A DNA stretch of 10,710 nt from an uncultured Erysipelotrichaceae bacterium (lineage in GTDB: Bacteria; Bacillota_I; Bacilli_A; RF39; UBA660). The notes beneath the pieces are model-generated. The model saw only the letters and a list, made by a program, of their open reading frames with translations. It had not been told where the DNA came from and made no database searches. Within the stretch, counting starts at the first letter, position 1; the number at the start of each line of letters is the position of its first letter. The DNA is taken from NCBI GenBank assembly GCA_902772675.1, contig CACYBN010000088.1:1-10710 (forward strand). Reading direction: 5' to 3'. Below are positions 1-5,975 of this stretch, piece after piece. Made by a program: the position numbers and the translations under genes.

Positions 1-4
1 AAAC

Positions 5-81
5 TGGGGCGGAATAAGGGGATCGAACCCTTGCATACCGGAGCCACAATCCGGCGTGTTAACCACTTCACCAATACCGCC
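5..81 (-). tRNA. tRNA-His (anticodon GTG)
   Basis: On the minus strand the sequence folds into a full cloverleaf. The anticodon stem CCGGA/TCCGG encloses the loop TTGTGGC, giving anticodon GTG for histidine. The T arm is AAGGG-TTCGATC-CCCTT and the D stem is GTG/CAC. The gene encodes its own 3' CCA, at positions 7 to 5. The extra G at -1 (position 81) facing discriminator C73 is the family-specific identity element of tRNA-His, so the assignment is secure. The acceptor stem shows one U5:U68 mismatch; all other acceptor pairs are intact. The gene is complete within the window. Confidence 0.96.
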
Positions 82-101
82 ATTTCTCATTTGACTTCTT
101 T

Positions 102-130
102 ATTCTATTATAAAATATAGGAAAAATCAA
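102..130 (-). promoter_or_regulatory. Probable tRNA-His promoter
   Basis: Reading the minus strand, TTGATT (130-125) and TAGAAT (107-102) are separated by 17 nt and lie about 20 nt upstream of the tRNA 5' end. A better -10 match, TATAAT (112-107), lies close by but lacks a well-spaced -35. The precise start is therefore uncertain. Confidence 0.45.
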
Positions 131-154
131 GTATAAAAAAGTAATTCTAATATA

Positions 155-183
155 TTTACAATATTGATTACTAATAATATAAT
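155..183 (+). promoter_or_regulatory. Sigma-A promoter of the metal-efflux operon
   Basis: TTTACA (155-160) and a perfect TATAAT (178-183) are separated by the optimal 17 nt. Transcription should begin near 190, inside the palindromic operator, leaving a leader of about 28 nt before the repressor start codon. The placement is typical of a promoter blocked by a repressor bound over the start site. Confidence 0.8.
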
Positions 184-185
184 AT

Positions 186-205
186 ATATGAATATATATT
201 CATAT
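186..205. promoter_or_regulatory. ArsR/SmtB-type operator palindrome
   Basis: ATATGAATATATATTCATAT is a perfect 20-bp inverted repeat centred at 195/196. It has the TGAA-N6-TTCA core known from SmtB/CzrA-family operators. It begins three bases after the -10 hexamer, spans the predicted transcription start, and ends immediately before the Shine-Dalgarno GGAG. Binding here by the adjacent repressor would block transcription of both genes. Assigning it to that repressor is inference from position and motif. Confidence 0.8.
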
Positions 206-217
206 GGAGATGATATA

Positions 218-544
218 ATGATTGATATAGAAAAATATAAAATAGCAGAAAAACATATGTTAGATGAAGATACTATTTTTAACGTCTCTAACTTGTATAA
301 AGTATTTAGTGATGAAACAAGATTAAAAATATTAAATTCTCTACTAAGTACAGAATTATGTGTTTATGATATAGCAGAATTACTAAATATGACTCATTCT
401 TCAATTTCACATCAATTAAAAATACTTAGAGATATGAAACTTGTTAAAGCTAGAAAAGATGGAAAAATAGCTTACTACTCTTTAATTGATGATCATATAG
501 AAAAAATAATAAAGATAGGAGTTGAGCATATTAATGAATTATAA
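218..544 (+). CDS. ArsR/SmtB-family zinc-responsive transcriptional repressor
   Basis: A 108-residue winged-helix metal-sensing repressor. The core runs from about residue 22 to 90: FSDETRLKILNSL, then ELCVYDIAELLNMTHSSISHQLKILRDMKLV containing the recognition helix, then the wing RKDGKIAYYSL. The C-terminal helix carries D91, H93, H104 and E107. This is the exact spacing of the inter-subunit alpha-5 zinc site of SmtB (D, H, H, E). The alpha-3 thiolate motif CVC of CadC/ArsR is reduced to a single Cys (CVY), so Zn(II)/Co(II) sensing is more likely than Cd/Pb/As(III) sensing. The ATG at 218 is chosen because GGAG lies 8 nt upstream; an in-frame ATG at 164 would lie upstream of the expected transcription start. 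The gene overlaps the downstream transporter by 11 nt, which suggests coupled translation and autoregulation. The metal specificity is inferred from ligands only. Confidence 0.93.
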   Translation: MIDIEKYKIAEKHMLDEDTIFNVSNLYKVFSDETRLKILNSLLSTELCVYDIAELLNMTHSSISHQLKILRDMKLVKARKDGKIAYYSLIDDHIEKIIKIGVEHINEL

Positions 545-2345
545 AGATTTAATTAAAATAGTTTTATCTATAATATTATTTATATTAAGTTTTATTTTTA
601 AAGATTATTCATTTATTTTTATACTTATTGCATATTTAATTATTAGTTTAGAAATAATTATTCAAGTAATTAAAAATTTAATTAAAGGTGAACTATTCGA
701 TGAAGAATTTCTTATGGTAATAGCCACAGTTGGAGCCTTTCTAATAAAAGAATATACTGAAGGTTTTCTGGTAATGCTTTTATATCAAATAGGAGAATTA
801 CTTAATGATAAAGCTGTTGATTCTTCTAAAGATGAAATTATTAAATTAATGAATCTTAGAAGTGATAAAGCTACTCTACTTAAAGATGATAAAGAAATAG
901 TAGTAGATCCTATTAAAGTAAAAGTTGGAGATATTATACTTGTTAAACCCGGTGAAAAGATTCCTTTAGATGGTGTTGTTATAGAAGGATCTTCTTCATT
1001 AGATACATCCTCTATTACTGGTGAATCAGTTCCTAGAACTGTTAATAAAAAAGATAAAGTTATATCTGGAGTTATTAATATAAATGGAGTTCTTAAAATA
1101 GAAGTTACTGAAGTATATAAGGATTCTACTGTTAATAAAATAATTAATTTAATAGAAAATTCTGATGAAAAGAAATCTGATACTGAAAAATTTATAGATA
1201 GATTTGCTTATTATTACACTCCTACTGTAGTATTTCTTGCATTAGCAATATTTATTATTCCTAGTATTATTACTAGTGATTATTCTACATGGTTATATAG
1301 AGCTCTAGTTTTCTTAGTTACATCTTGTCCTTGTGCTTTAGTTATATCTATTCCACTAGCATATTTTATTGGTATAGGTACTGCTTCTAAGAATGGAGTT
1401 TTAATTAAAAATAGTATTGTTTTAGATAATTTACTTAATGTATCAGAAATCGCTTTTGATAAAACTGGTACTATTACTCAAGGAGTCTTTGAAGTAGTAG
1501 ATATTAAACCTAATGGAATTACTTCTAAAGAACTATTAGAAATTACTGCTAAATGTGAATCTCTTTCTAATCATCCTATAGCTAATTCAATTAGAAAAAA
1601 ATATAATAAACAAGTAGATTCTAGTAATATTAAAAATTATAAAGAAGTTAATGGTGGTATAAAATTATCTATAGATAAAGATAAATATATTGTAGGTAAT
1701 TATAATTTATTAAAAGATAATAAAATTAAATTTAATAGATGTTTAGAAATAGGTACTATTGTATATGTAGCTAGAAATAATGAATATTTAGGTTATATAT
1801 TAATAAAAGATAGAATTAAAAATAATGTTAAAAAGACTATTGCAGAACTTAAAAAGACTACTACTGAAGAATTGGTTATATTATCTGGAGATAACGATGA
1901 AATAGTTAATGATGTATGTAAAAAAGTTGGTATTAAAAGATATATGGCTGAATTACTTCCACAAGATAAAGTTAAATATTTAAAACAAGCTAAAAAAGAA
2001 CATACTAATACTATGTTTGTAGGAGATGGTGTCAATGATGCTCCTTCTCTACTTATAAGTAAAATTGGTGTATCTATGGGTGGTATTGGAAGTGATGCCT
2101 CTATCGAAGCTTCAGATATGGTTATTATGAATGATGATCTTACTAAAATAAATGATGCTTTTAAAATATCTAAAAAGACTAAAAAAATAATACTAGAAAA
2201 TATTTGTTTTGTATTATTTATAAAAATATTAGTACTTATTACTGCAGCTTTAGGATATAGTAATATGCTTTTAGCAGTACTTGCCGATGTAGGAGTTACA
2301 TTACTAACTATAATTAATACTTTTAGAATATTAAAATACAAATAA
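534..2345 (+). CDS. cadA: P1B-type Zn/Cd/Pb-exporting ATPase
   Basis: A 603-residue heavy-metal-transporting P-type ATPase that pumps divalent soft metals out across the cytoplasmic membrane. Visible elements, in order, are: N-terminal hydrophobic helices (about 7-90); actuator loop TGES (162-165); membrane CPC metal site (265-267); phosphorylated aspartate D309 in FDKTGT; the P1B HP motif (347-348) in the nucleotide domain; and GDGVND (497-502). The final helices carry K564 and D585 in LADVGVTL. This Lys...Asp-x-Gly signature is that of the ZntA/CadA (P1B-2) subgroup rather than the copper pumps. There is no N-terminal GMTCxxC metal-binding domain: the protein opens almost directly into membrane helices. 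The ATG at 534 has AGGAG 12 nt upstream; a TTG at 522 directly abuts that site and is less likely. It is co-transcribed with the overlapping zinc-sensor repressor. The choice between Zn and Cd as natural substrate is open. Confidence 0.94.
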   Translation: MNYKDLIKIVLSIILFILSFIFKDYSFIFILIAYLIISLEIIIQVIKNLIKGELFDEEFLMVIATVGAFLIKEYTEGFLVMLLYQIGELLNDKAVDSSKDEIIKLMNLRSDKATLLKDDKEIVVDPIKVKVGDIILVKPGEKIPLDGVVIEGSSSLDTSSITGESVPRTVNKKDKVISGVININGVLKIEVTEVYKDSTVNKIINLIENSDEKKSDTEKFIDRFAYYYTPTVVFLALAIFIIPSIITSDYSTWLYRALVFLVTSCPCALVISIPLAYFIGIGTASKNGVLIKNSIVLDNLLNVSEIAFDKTGTITQGVFEVVDIKPNGITSKELLEITAKCESLSNHPIANSIRKKYNKQVDSSNIKNYKEVNGGIKLSIDKDKYIVGNYNLLKDNKIKFNRCLEIGTIVYVARNNEYLGYILIKDRIKNNVKKTIAELKKTTTEELVILSGDNDEIVNDVCKKVGIKRYMAELLPQDKVKYLKQAKKEHTNTMFVGDGVNDAPSLLISKIGVSMGGIGSDASIEASDMVIMNDDLTKINDAFKISKKTKKIILENICFVLFIKILVLITAALGYSNMLLAVLADVGVTLLTIINTFRILKYK

Positions 2346-2370
2346 AAAAAGGAATTAAATTCCTTTTTTA
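2344..2370. terminator. Bidirectional intrinsic terminator between convergent genes
   Basis: Stem GGAAT/ATTCC (2351-2355 with 2359-2363) is flanked by seven A before and six T after, so it gives a hairpin plus U tract on either strand. It ends the efflux operon on the plus strand and glmS on the minus strand, filling almost the whole 27-nt gap between the two stop codons. Confidence 0.85.
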
Positions 2371-2372
2371 TT

Positions 2373-4184
2373 TTACTCTACTGTAACAGATTTAGCTAAG
2401 TTTCTAGGTTTATCTATATCTAAACCTCTATTATCTGCTACATGATATGCAATTAATTGAAGTGGTATTACTGTTAATAAAGGCATTAAATAATTATTTG
2501 CTTTTGGTAATACTACTTTTTTAAATATAAAGTCATAATTACTATCTAATTCTTCTTTAGTAATTAATACTACTTTAGCTCCTCTAGCTACTACTTCTTT
2601 AATATTTGAAATAGTTTTAAGAGCTAAATCTTTATCAGTCATAATAGCTATTATTTTAGTATTATCTTCTACTAAAGAAATAGTACCATGTTTTAATTCT
2701 CCAGCTTGATAAGCTTCACTATGAAGATAAGATATTTCTTTTAATTTTAAACTACCCTCTAAACTAATAGCATAATCTATTCCTCTACCTATAAAGAATA
2801 GATCTCTATCTTCATATATAGAATTAGCTATATCTTTATATAATTCATCTTTTTCTATTACATTTTTTATTAATTCAGGAGAATTTTTTAAATCATCTAA
2901 TAATTTACTTAATTCTTCATTAGTAATTTTATTATGCTCTATCATTAGTTTTATATTTATAAGCATAAGCATAGCTACTTGTAATAAATAAGCTTTTGTA
3001 GTAGCTACTGCTATTTCTACTCCTGCTCTAATATATAATACTTGATCACATTCTCTAGCTATAGTAGATCCAACTACATTGACAATACCTAAAGTGTCAA
3101 TACCGTCTGCTTTAGCTTTACGAAGACTGGCAATAGTATCGGCAGTTTCTCCTGATTGAGATATTAATATTAATAAAGTTTCTTTATCATAAAATACTTT
3201 TTTATATCTATATTCTGAAGCTATTTCTACATTAACTTCTATATCAGAATAATTCTCTATTAAGTATTTACCTATTAAACCTGCATGCATAGCAGAACCA
3301 CATGCTACTATATGAATCTTTTTATATTTACTGAAATCAGGCATTTTATTCATAAATGAATCTACACTTTCAACATATTCATGTATAGTATCATTTAATA
3401 CTTTAGGTTCTTCCATAATTTCTTTCAACATAAAATGTGGATATCCTGCTTTATGAGCTTCTTCTACATCCCAGTTTACTTCTTGAATACTTCTGTCTAG
3501 TTTTTGTAAATTACTATTGTAAATTTCATAATTATCATTTGTCAATTTAACAATGTCTTCATTGTCAAGTAAGATATATTTCTTAGTAAAGCCAATTATA
3601 GCAGAAACATCAGATGCTATTAGATATTCTTCTTTTCCTATACCTAAAATAAGAGGACTATCTTTTCTAGTAGCATATAAAGTATCTAATTCATCATCAA
3701 ATATTATACCTAAAGCATAACTTCCTTTTATATATGTTTCAAATTCTTTTATTACTTCTAAATTAGACCATATACCTTTCTTCTTTAAATAATCTAATAA
3801 AGCTGCTGCTATTTCTGTATCTGTTTCACTTTTAAAAGTATATCCTTCTTTAGATAACATTTCTTTTAATTCTAGATAATTTTCTATAATACCATTATGT
3901 ACTATAGTAACTGATCCTGATTTATGTGGATGAGCATTAATATCATCTGCTTTTCCATGAGTAGCCCATCTAGTATGAGCAAGACCAATATTACTTTCTA
4001 CATTTTCATCTATTTTTTCTTCTAAATTAATTATTTTTCCACTGCTTTTTAATATATTGACCTTATCAGTAACAAAAGCTATTCCTGCTGAATCATATCC
4101 TCTATATTCAAGAGTTTTTAAACTATCAACTAATAGTCTTTCTATTTTTACTTTTTTACCAATATATCCTATAATTCCACACAT
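2373..4184 (-). CDS. glmS: Glutamine-fructose-6-phosphate aminotransferase (isomerizing)
   Basis: A 603-residue GlmS, which converts fructose-6-phosphate and glutamine to glucosamine-6-phosphate, the entry step to UDP-GlcNAc and cell-wall synthesis in the cytosol. The start is fixed by MCGIIGYIG: Cys2 becomes the N-terminal glutaminase nucleophile. An in-frame ATG eight codons upstream would bury that Cys and is rejected. Glutaminase motifs are RGYDSAGIA (28-36), HTRWATHG (70-77) and NGIIENY (97-103). The two SIS isomerase domains follow, with ACGSAMHAG (294-302), SQSGETADT (342-350), HSEAYQAGELKHG (488-500) and the usual C-terminus DKPRNLAKSVTVE. Length matches the family. The Shine-Dalgarno GGAGG sits 5 nt upstream of the ATG. 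The gene stands alone between terminators and is controlled by a ribozyme in its leader. Confidence 0.98.
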   Translation of the reverse strand: MCGIIGYIGKKVKIERLLVDSLKTLEYRGYDSAGIAFVTDKVNILKSSGKIINLEEKIDENVESNIGLAHTRWATHGKADDINAHPHKSGSVTIVHNGIIENYLELKEMLSKEGYTFKSETDTEIAAALLDYLKKKGIWSNLEVIKEFETYIKGSYALGIIFDDELDTLYATRKDSPLILGIGKEEYLIASDVSAIIGFTKKYILLDNEDIVKLTNDNYEIYNSNLQKLDRSIQEVNWDVEEAHKAGYPHFMLKEIMEEPKVLNDTIHEYVESVDSFMNKMPDFSKYKKIHIVACGSAMHAGLIGKYLIENYSDIEVNVEIASEYRYKKVFYDKETLLILISQSGETADTIASLRKAKADGIDTLGIVNVVGSTIARECDQVLYIRAGVEIAVATTKAYLLQVAMLMLINIKLMIEHNKITNEELSKLLDDLKNSPELIKNVIEKDELYKDIANSIYEDRDLFFIGRGIDYAISLEGSLKLKEISYLHSEAYQAGELKHGTISLVEDNTKIIAIMTDKDLALKTISNIKEVVARGAKVVLITKEELDSNYDFIFKKVVLPKANNYLMPLLTVIPLQLIAYHVADNRGLDIDKPRNLAKSVTVE

Positions 4185-4188
4185 AAAA

Positions 4189-4216
4189 ACCTCCATGTCA
4201 AAAAACAAGTGGAGGT
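4189..4216 (-). promoter_or_regulatory. Possible hairpin sequestering the glmS ribosome-binding site
   Basis: On the minus strand ACCTCCA (4216-4210) is exactly complementary to TGGAGGT (4195-4189), which contains the glmS Shine-Dalgarno. The intervening loop is 14 nt. The first four bases of the anti-SD arm also form the 3' strand of ribozyme stem P4, so the two pairings exclude each other. Pairing is read from the sequence; function is inference. Confidence 0.4.
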
Positions 4217-4338
4217 ATACATTTTGTTATAATCTCGATTTTATTTTTTGTAATATACCTGACGATTCACCAAGCCGCAGTAGTACCCGCCGAATTTTCG
4301 ATTACCTACTGACCTCGTCAACATTATGTTCTGGCGCT
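4213..4338 (-). promoter_or_regulatory. glmS ribozyme-riboswitch (glucosamine-6-phosphate)
   Basis: The minus-strand leader of glmS holds the hallmark ribozyme segments in order: AGCGCCAGAAC with the expected cleavage between A4338 and G4337; the short P2 hairpin AACA-TAA-TGTT; GTTGACGAGG; the core ATCGAAAATTCGGCGGGT; and CTACTG (4283-4278), pairing with CAGTAG (4311-4306). Stem P4 is closed by AGGTATA (4260-4254) and TATACCT (4219-4213). In this family glucosamine-6-phosphate acts as a cofactor for self-cleavage, and the cleaved mRNA is degraded, lowering GlmS when its product is plentiful. The P3/P3.1 region looks compact compared with the Bacillus subtilis version. The 3' boundary is set at P4 and could extend a few bases. 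Confidence 0.96.
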
Positions 4339-4375
4339 TAATATAGTTACAACCTTTCTACTTATATCTATAGAA

Positions 4376-4390
4376 ATTATAACAATTATA
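4376..4390 (-). promoter_or_regulatory. Tandem extended -10 promoter elements for glmS
   Basis: On the minus strand TGTTATAAT occurs twice, with TATAAT at 4390-4385 and at 4381-4376. Each copy is preceded by TG one base upstream, the extended -10 form. No good -35 is present at 17 nt from either. Transcription would begin near 4370-4378, about 30-40 nt before the ribozyme cleavage site. Confidence 0.6.
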
Positions 4391-4395
4391 ACAAT

Positions 4396-4420
4396 AAAAA
4401 AAAAGTCTATTGACTTTTTT
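4396..4420 (-). terminator. Intrinsic terminator of the AAA+ gene
   Basis: On the minus strand AAAAAAGTC-AATA-GACTTTTTT forms a 9-bp hairpin with a four-base loop, and the T run continues to nine bases. It starts 13 nt after the TAG stop codon and separates the AAA+ gene from the glmS promoter. The stem has only three non-A/T positions, including just two G-C pairs, so efficiency may be partial. Confidence 0.7.
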
Positions 4421-4433
4421 ACATGTAAATTAA

Positions 4434-5834
4434 CTATTCATAGAAATCATCAAAATCATTAGAATTATCACTATTTAAATCTAAATCTAAATTATTTTGA
4501 TTATTACTAGAAACAGGTTTATTTATTAAGATACTATCTATTTTAGTATTATCAAATTTTTGAGGAGATGCTAATGTTTCTCTTCTAGTATTTGCTATCA
4601 TACCAGGATTTATATATGAAGTATTATCATATCCAGATACTATAGATGCATTTACATTTTGATATTGATTATATACTGGTTGTTGTTCAGCTACTGGTTG
4701 CTCTACTACTTGTTGTCTATTAGATATTTGAGCATAATCTTGACCAACTTGAGCTGCTACACTTTGTGTTGGAGTACTTACTGTATTATTAACAGTATTT
4801 ACTGTATCTAATATAATTCCATCCATTAAACTCATATCTATATTAGGAATATTACTAGTAGTAGGTCTTTCTATATTCATAGCCATAGTATTATTAGTAT
4901 CTCTACTATTAGGAAGAATAATACCTTCTTTAATTATTCCATTTTCTTCATCATACATATCTTTAAATTTTTCTTTAAAGATTGGTAATTCTTTCTTAAT
5001 AACATCTGGATATACTAAATGAGTATTTTCTATAGCTTTTTCAAAGTCATAGATATTTACTTCTTTTCTATTATCGAACACTGCAAAAGAAAAAGCAGAT
5101 TTCAATATAGTTAAAGTAACGTCTGGATATCTAGCATTAGCTTCAAATACACGTTTATATTCAGAAGTAAAATCAGTTAAGAATTCCATAATAACTCTTT
5201 GTTGATATTTAGAATATTTTAATCTAACACCAGTACCTTTTTCTATTTTAGGTAATGTACCTATACAAATATTAACTGTTTCATCTCTAGTAGGTTCTGG
5301 TACTTCTATTTTTTGGAAACGTCTTACAAACGCTTTATCTCTTAAAATATATCTTTCATATTCAGCTGTAGTAGTAGCACCTATTACTTTAATAGATCCA
5401 CGTCCTAGACCTTCCTTAAAGATATTGGCAAAGTCTAAAGAACTTTCATCAGTTGATCCAATTAACATATGAATTTCATCGATAAATAATATTATTTTTT
5501 CTTTTTCTTTTAATTCATCTATCATTAGTTGAACTTTACTTTCTCCATTAGGCATAGTACCTAATAAAGATGCTGTTTTCATATTTATAATAGTATATCC
5601 TTTTAAAGCATCAGGAACATCATTTTGTTGAATTTTATAAGCTAATCCTTCAACAATAGCAGTTTTACCTGTACCAGGATAACCAATTAATATAGCAGAT
5701 TTTTCAGGAGTAAGAAGTATAATTAATAATTCTTTTAATTGTTCATCACGACCAATAGCAGGATTTGTAACATATTCTTTTTCTGTATAGTTTTCACCAT
5801 ATCTCTCTAAAATGCTAAAATGTTCTTCTGGCAT
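4434..5834 (-). CDS. ClpB/ClpC D1-like single-domain AAA+ ATPase with disordered C-terminal tail
   Basis: A 466-residue AAA+ ATPase. Residues 25-280 match the first ATPase domain of ClpB/ClpC/ClpA: NPAIGRDEQLKELLIILL, Walker A GYPGTGKT (51-58), LKGYTIINM, Walker B ILFIDE with catalytic E120, sensor 1 GATTTAEYERY (152-162), and arginine finger region VRRFQ (R171, R172). A helical lid with a sensor-2-like stretch follows around 230-280. The Clp N-domain, the coiled-coil M domain and the whole second ATPase domain are absent. The pore loop, usually G-x-K-Y-R-G, reads GTMPNG (92-97), so the translocating aromatic is replaced by Pro. Residues about 310-466 are rich in N, Q, T, S and V and end in an acidic D/N stretch, suggesting a disordered tail. 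AGGAGG lies 6 nt before the ATG. The protein is probably cytosolic, with unknown substrate and partner; calling it a Clp protease subunit would overreach. No CtsR or CIRCE operator is visible. Confidence 0.85.
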   Translation of the reverse strand: MPEEHFSILERYGENYTEKEYVTNPAIGRDEQLKELLIILLTPEKSAILIGYPGTGKTAIVEGLAYKIQQNDVPDALKGYTIINMKTASLLGTMPNGESKVQLMIDELKEKEKIILFIDEIHMLIGSTDESSLDFANIFKEGLGRGSIKVIGATTTAEYERYILRDKAFVRRFQKIEVPEPTRDETVNICIGTLPKIEKGTGVRLKYSKYQQRVIMEFLTDFTSEYKRVFEANARYPDVTLTILKSAFSFAVFDNRKEVNIYDFEKAIENTHLVYPDVIKKELPIFKEKFKDMYDEENGIIKEGIILPNSRDTNNTMAMNIERPTTSNIPNIDMSLMDGIILDTVNTVNNTVSTPTQSVAAQVGQDYAQISNRQQVVEQPVAEQQPVYNQYQNVNASIVSGYDNTSYINPGMIANTRRETLASPQKFDNTKIDSILINKPVSSNNQNNLDLDLNSDNSNDFDDFYE

Positions 5835-5861
5835 GATATCCCTCCTCTTTATTCTATTAAT

Positions 5862-5870
5862 AGTATATCA
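5862..5870 (-). promoter_or_regulatory. Possible secondary extended -10 for the AAA+ gene
   Basis: On the minus strand TGATATACT has an extended -10 form and lies about 28 nt before the start codon. Only T-rich sequence stands at the -35 position, so it is weaker than the promoter at 5914-5942. Confidence 0.3.
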
Positions 5871-5913
5871 TTTTTTTATATTTAAAAAAACATTTTTTCA
5901 CAGAAAGATATTT

Positions 5914-5942
5914 ATTATAAAGAAGAAAGTAAACTTTGGCAA
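5914..5942 (-). promoter_or_regulatory. Sigma-A promoter of the AAA+ gene
   Basis: On the minus strand TTGCCA (5942-5937) and a perfect TATAAT (5919-5914) are separated by exactly 17 nt. The predicted start near 5907 gives a leader of about 70 nt, AT-rich and containing a T7/A7 complementary pair. The promoter begins right after the U tract of the cutA terminator, so the AAA+ gene is transcribed independently of the upstream operon. Confidence 0.75.
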
Positions 5943-5943
5943 T

Positions 5944-5975
5944 AAAAAAGAGATAAATTATATATTTATCTCTTT
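5944..5975 (-). terminator. Intrinsic terminator overlapping the end of cutA
   Basis: Positions 5947-5958 and 5964-5975 form a 12-bp inverted repeat (core GAGATAAAT/ATTTATCTC) around a 5-nt loop. Six T follow on the minus strand (5949-5944). The upstream arm lies within the last codons of cutA, and the stop codon sits in the loop and downstream arm. Confidence 0.8.

Noticed and set aside
164..217. N-terminal extension of the ArsR/SmtB repressor from an ATG at 164
   Set aside because: That start lies upstream of the predicted -10 box and the extension would translate the operator; the ATG at 218 has a well-placed GGAG.
1793..2341. Long minus-strand open frame opposite the transporter gene
   Set aside because: It lies entirely antisense to the conserved nucleotide-binding and membrane regions of the P-type ATPase, has no ribosome-binding site of note and no recognisable motif.
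4185..4208. Eight-codon N-terminal extension of GlmS
   Set aside because: It would place residues before the catalytic Cys, which must become N-terminal, and it spans the Shine-Dalgarno of the correct start.
4057..4341. Plus-strand open frame across the glmS 5' end and ribozyme
   Set aside because: It is the antisense of the GlmS N-terminus and of the ribozyme, both firmly identified on the minus strand.
5835..5957. CtsR or CIRCE heat-shock operator ahead of the AAA+ gene
   Set aside because: I looked for GGTCAAA-type heptad repeats and the TTAGCACTC/GAGTGCTAA inverted repeat and found neither.
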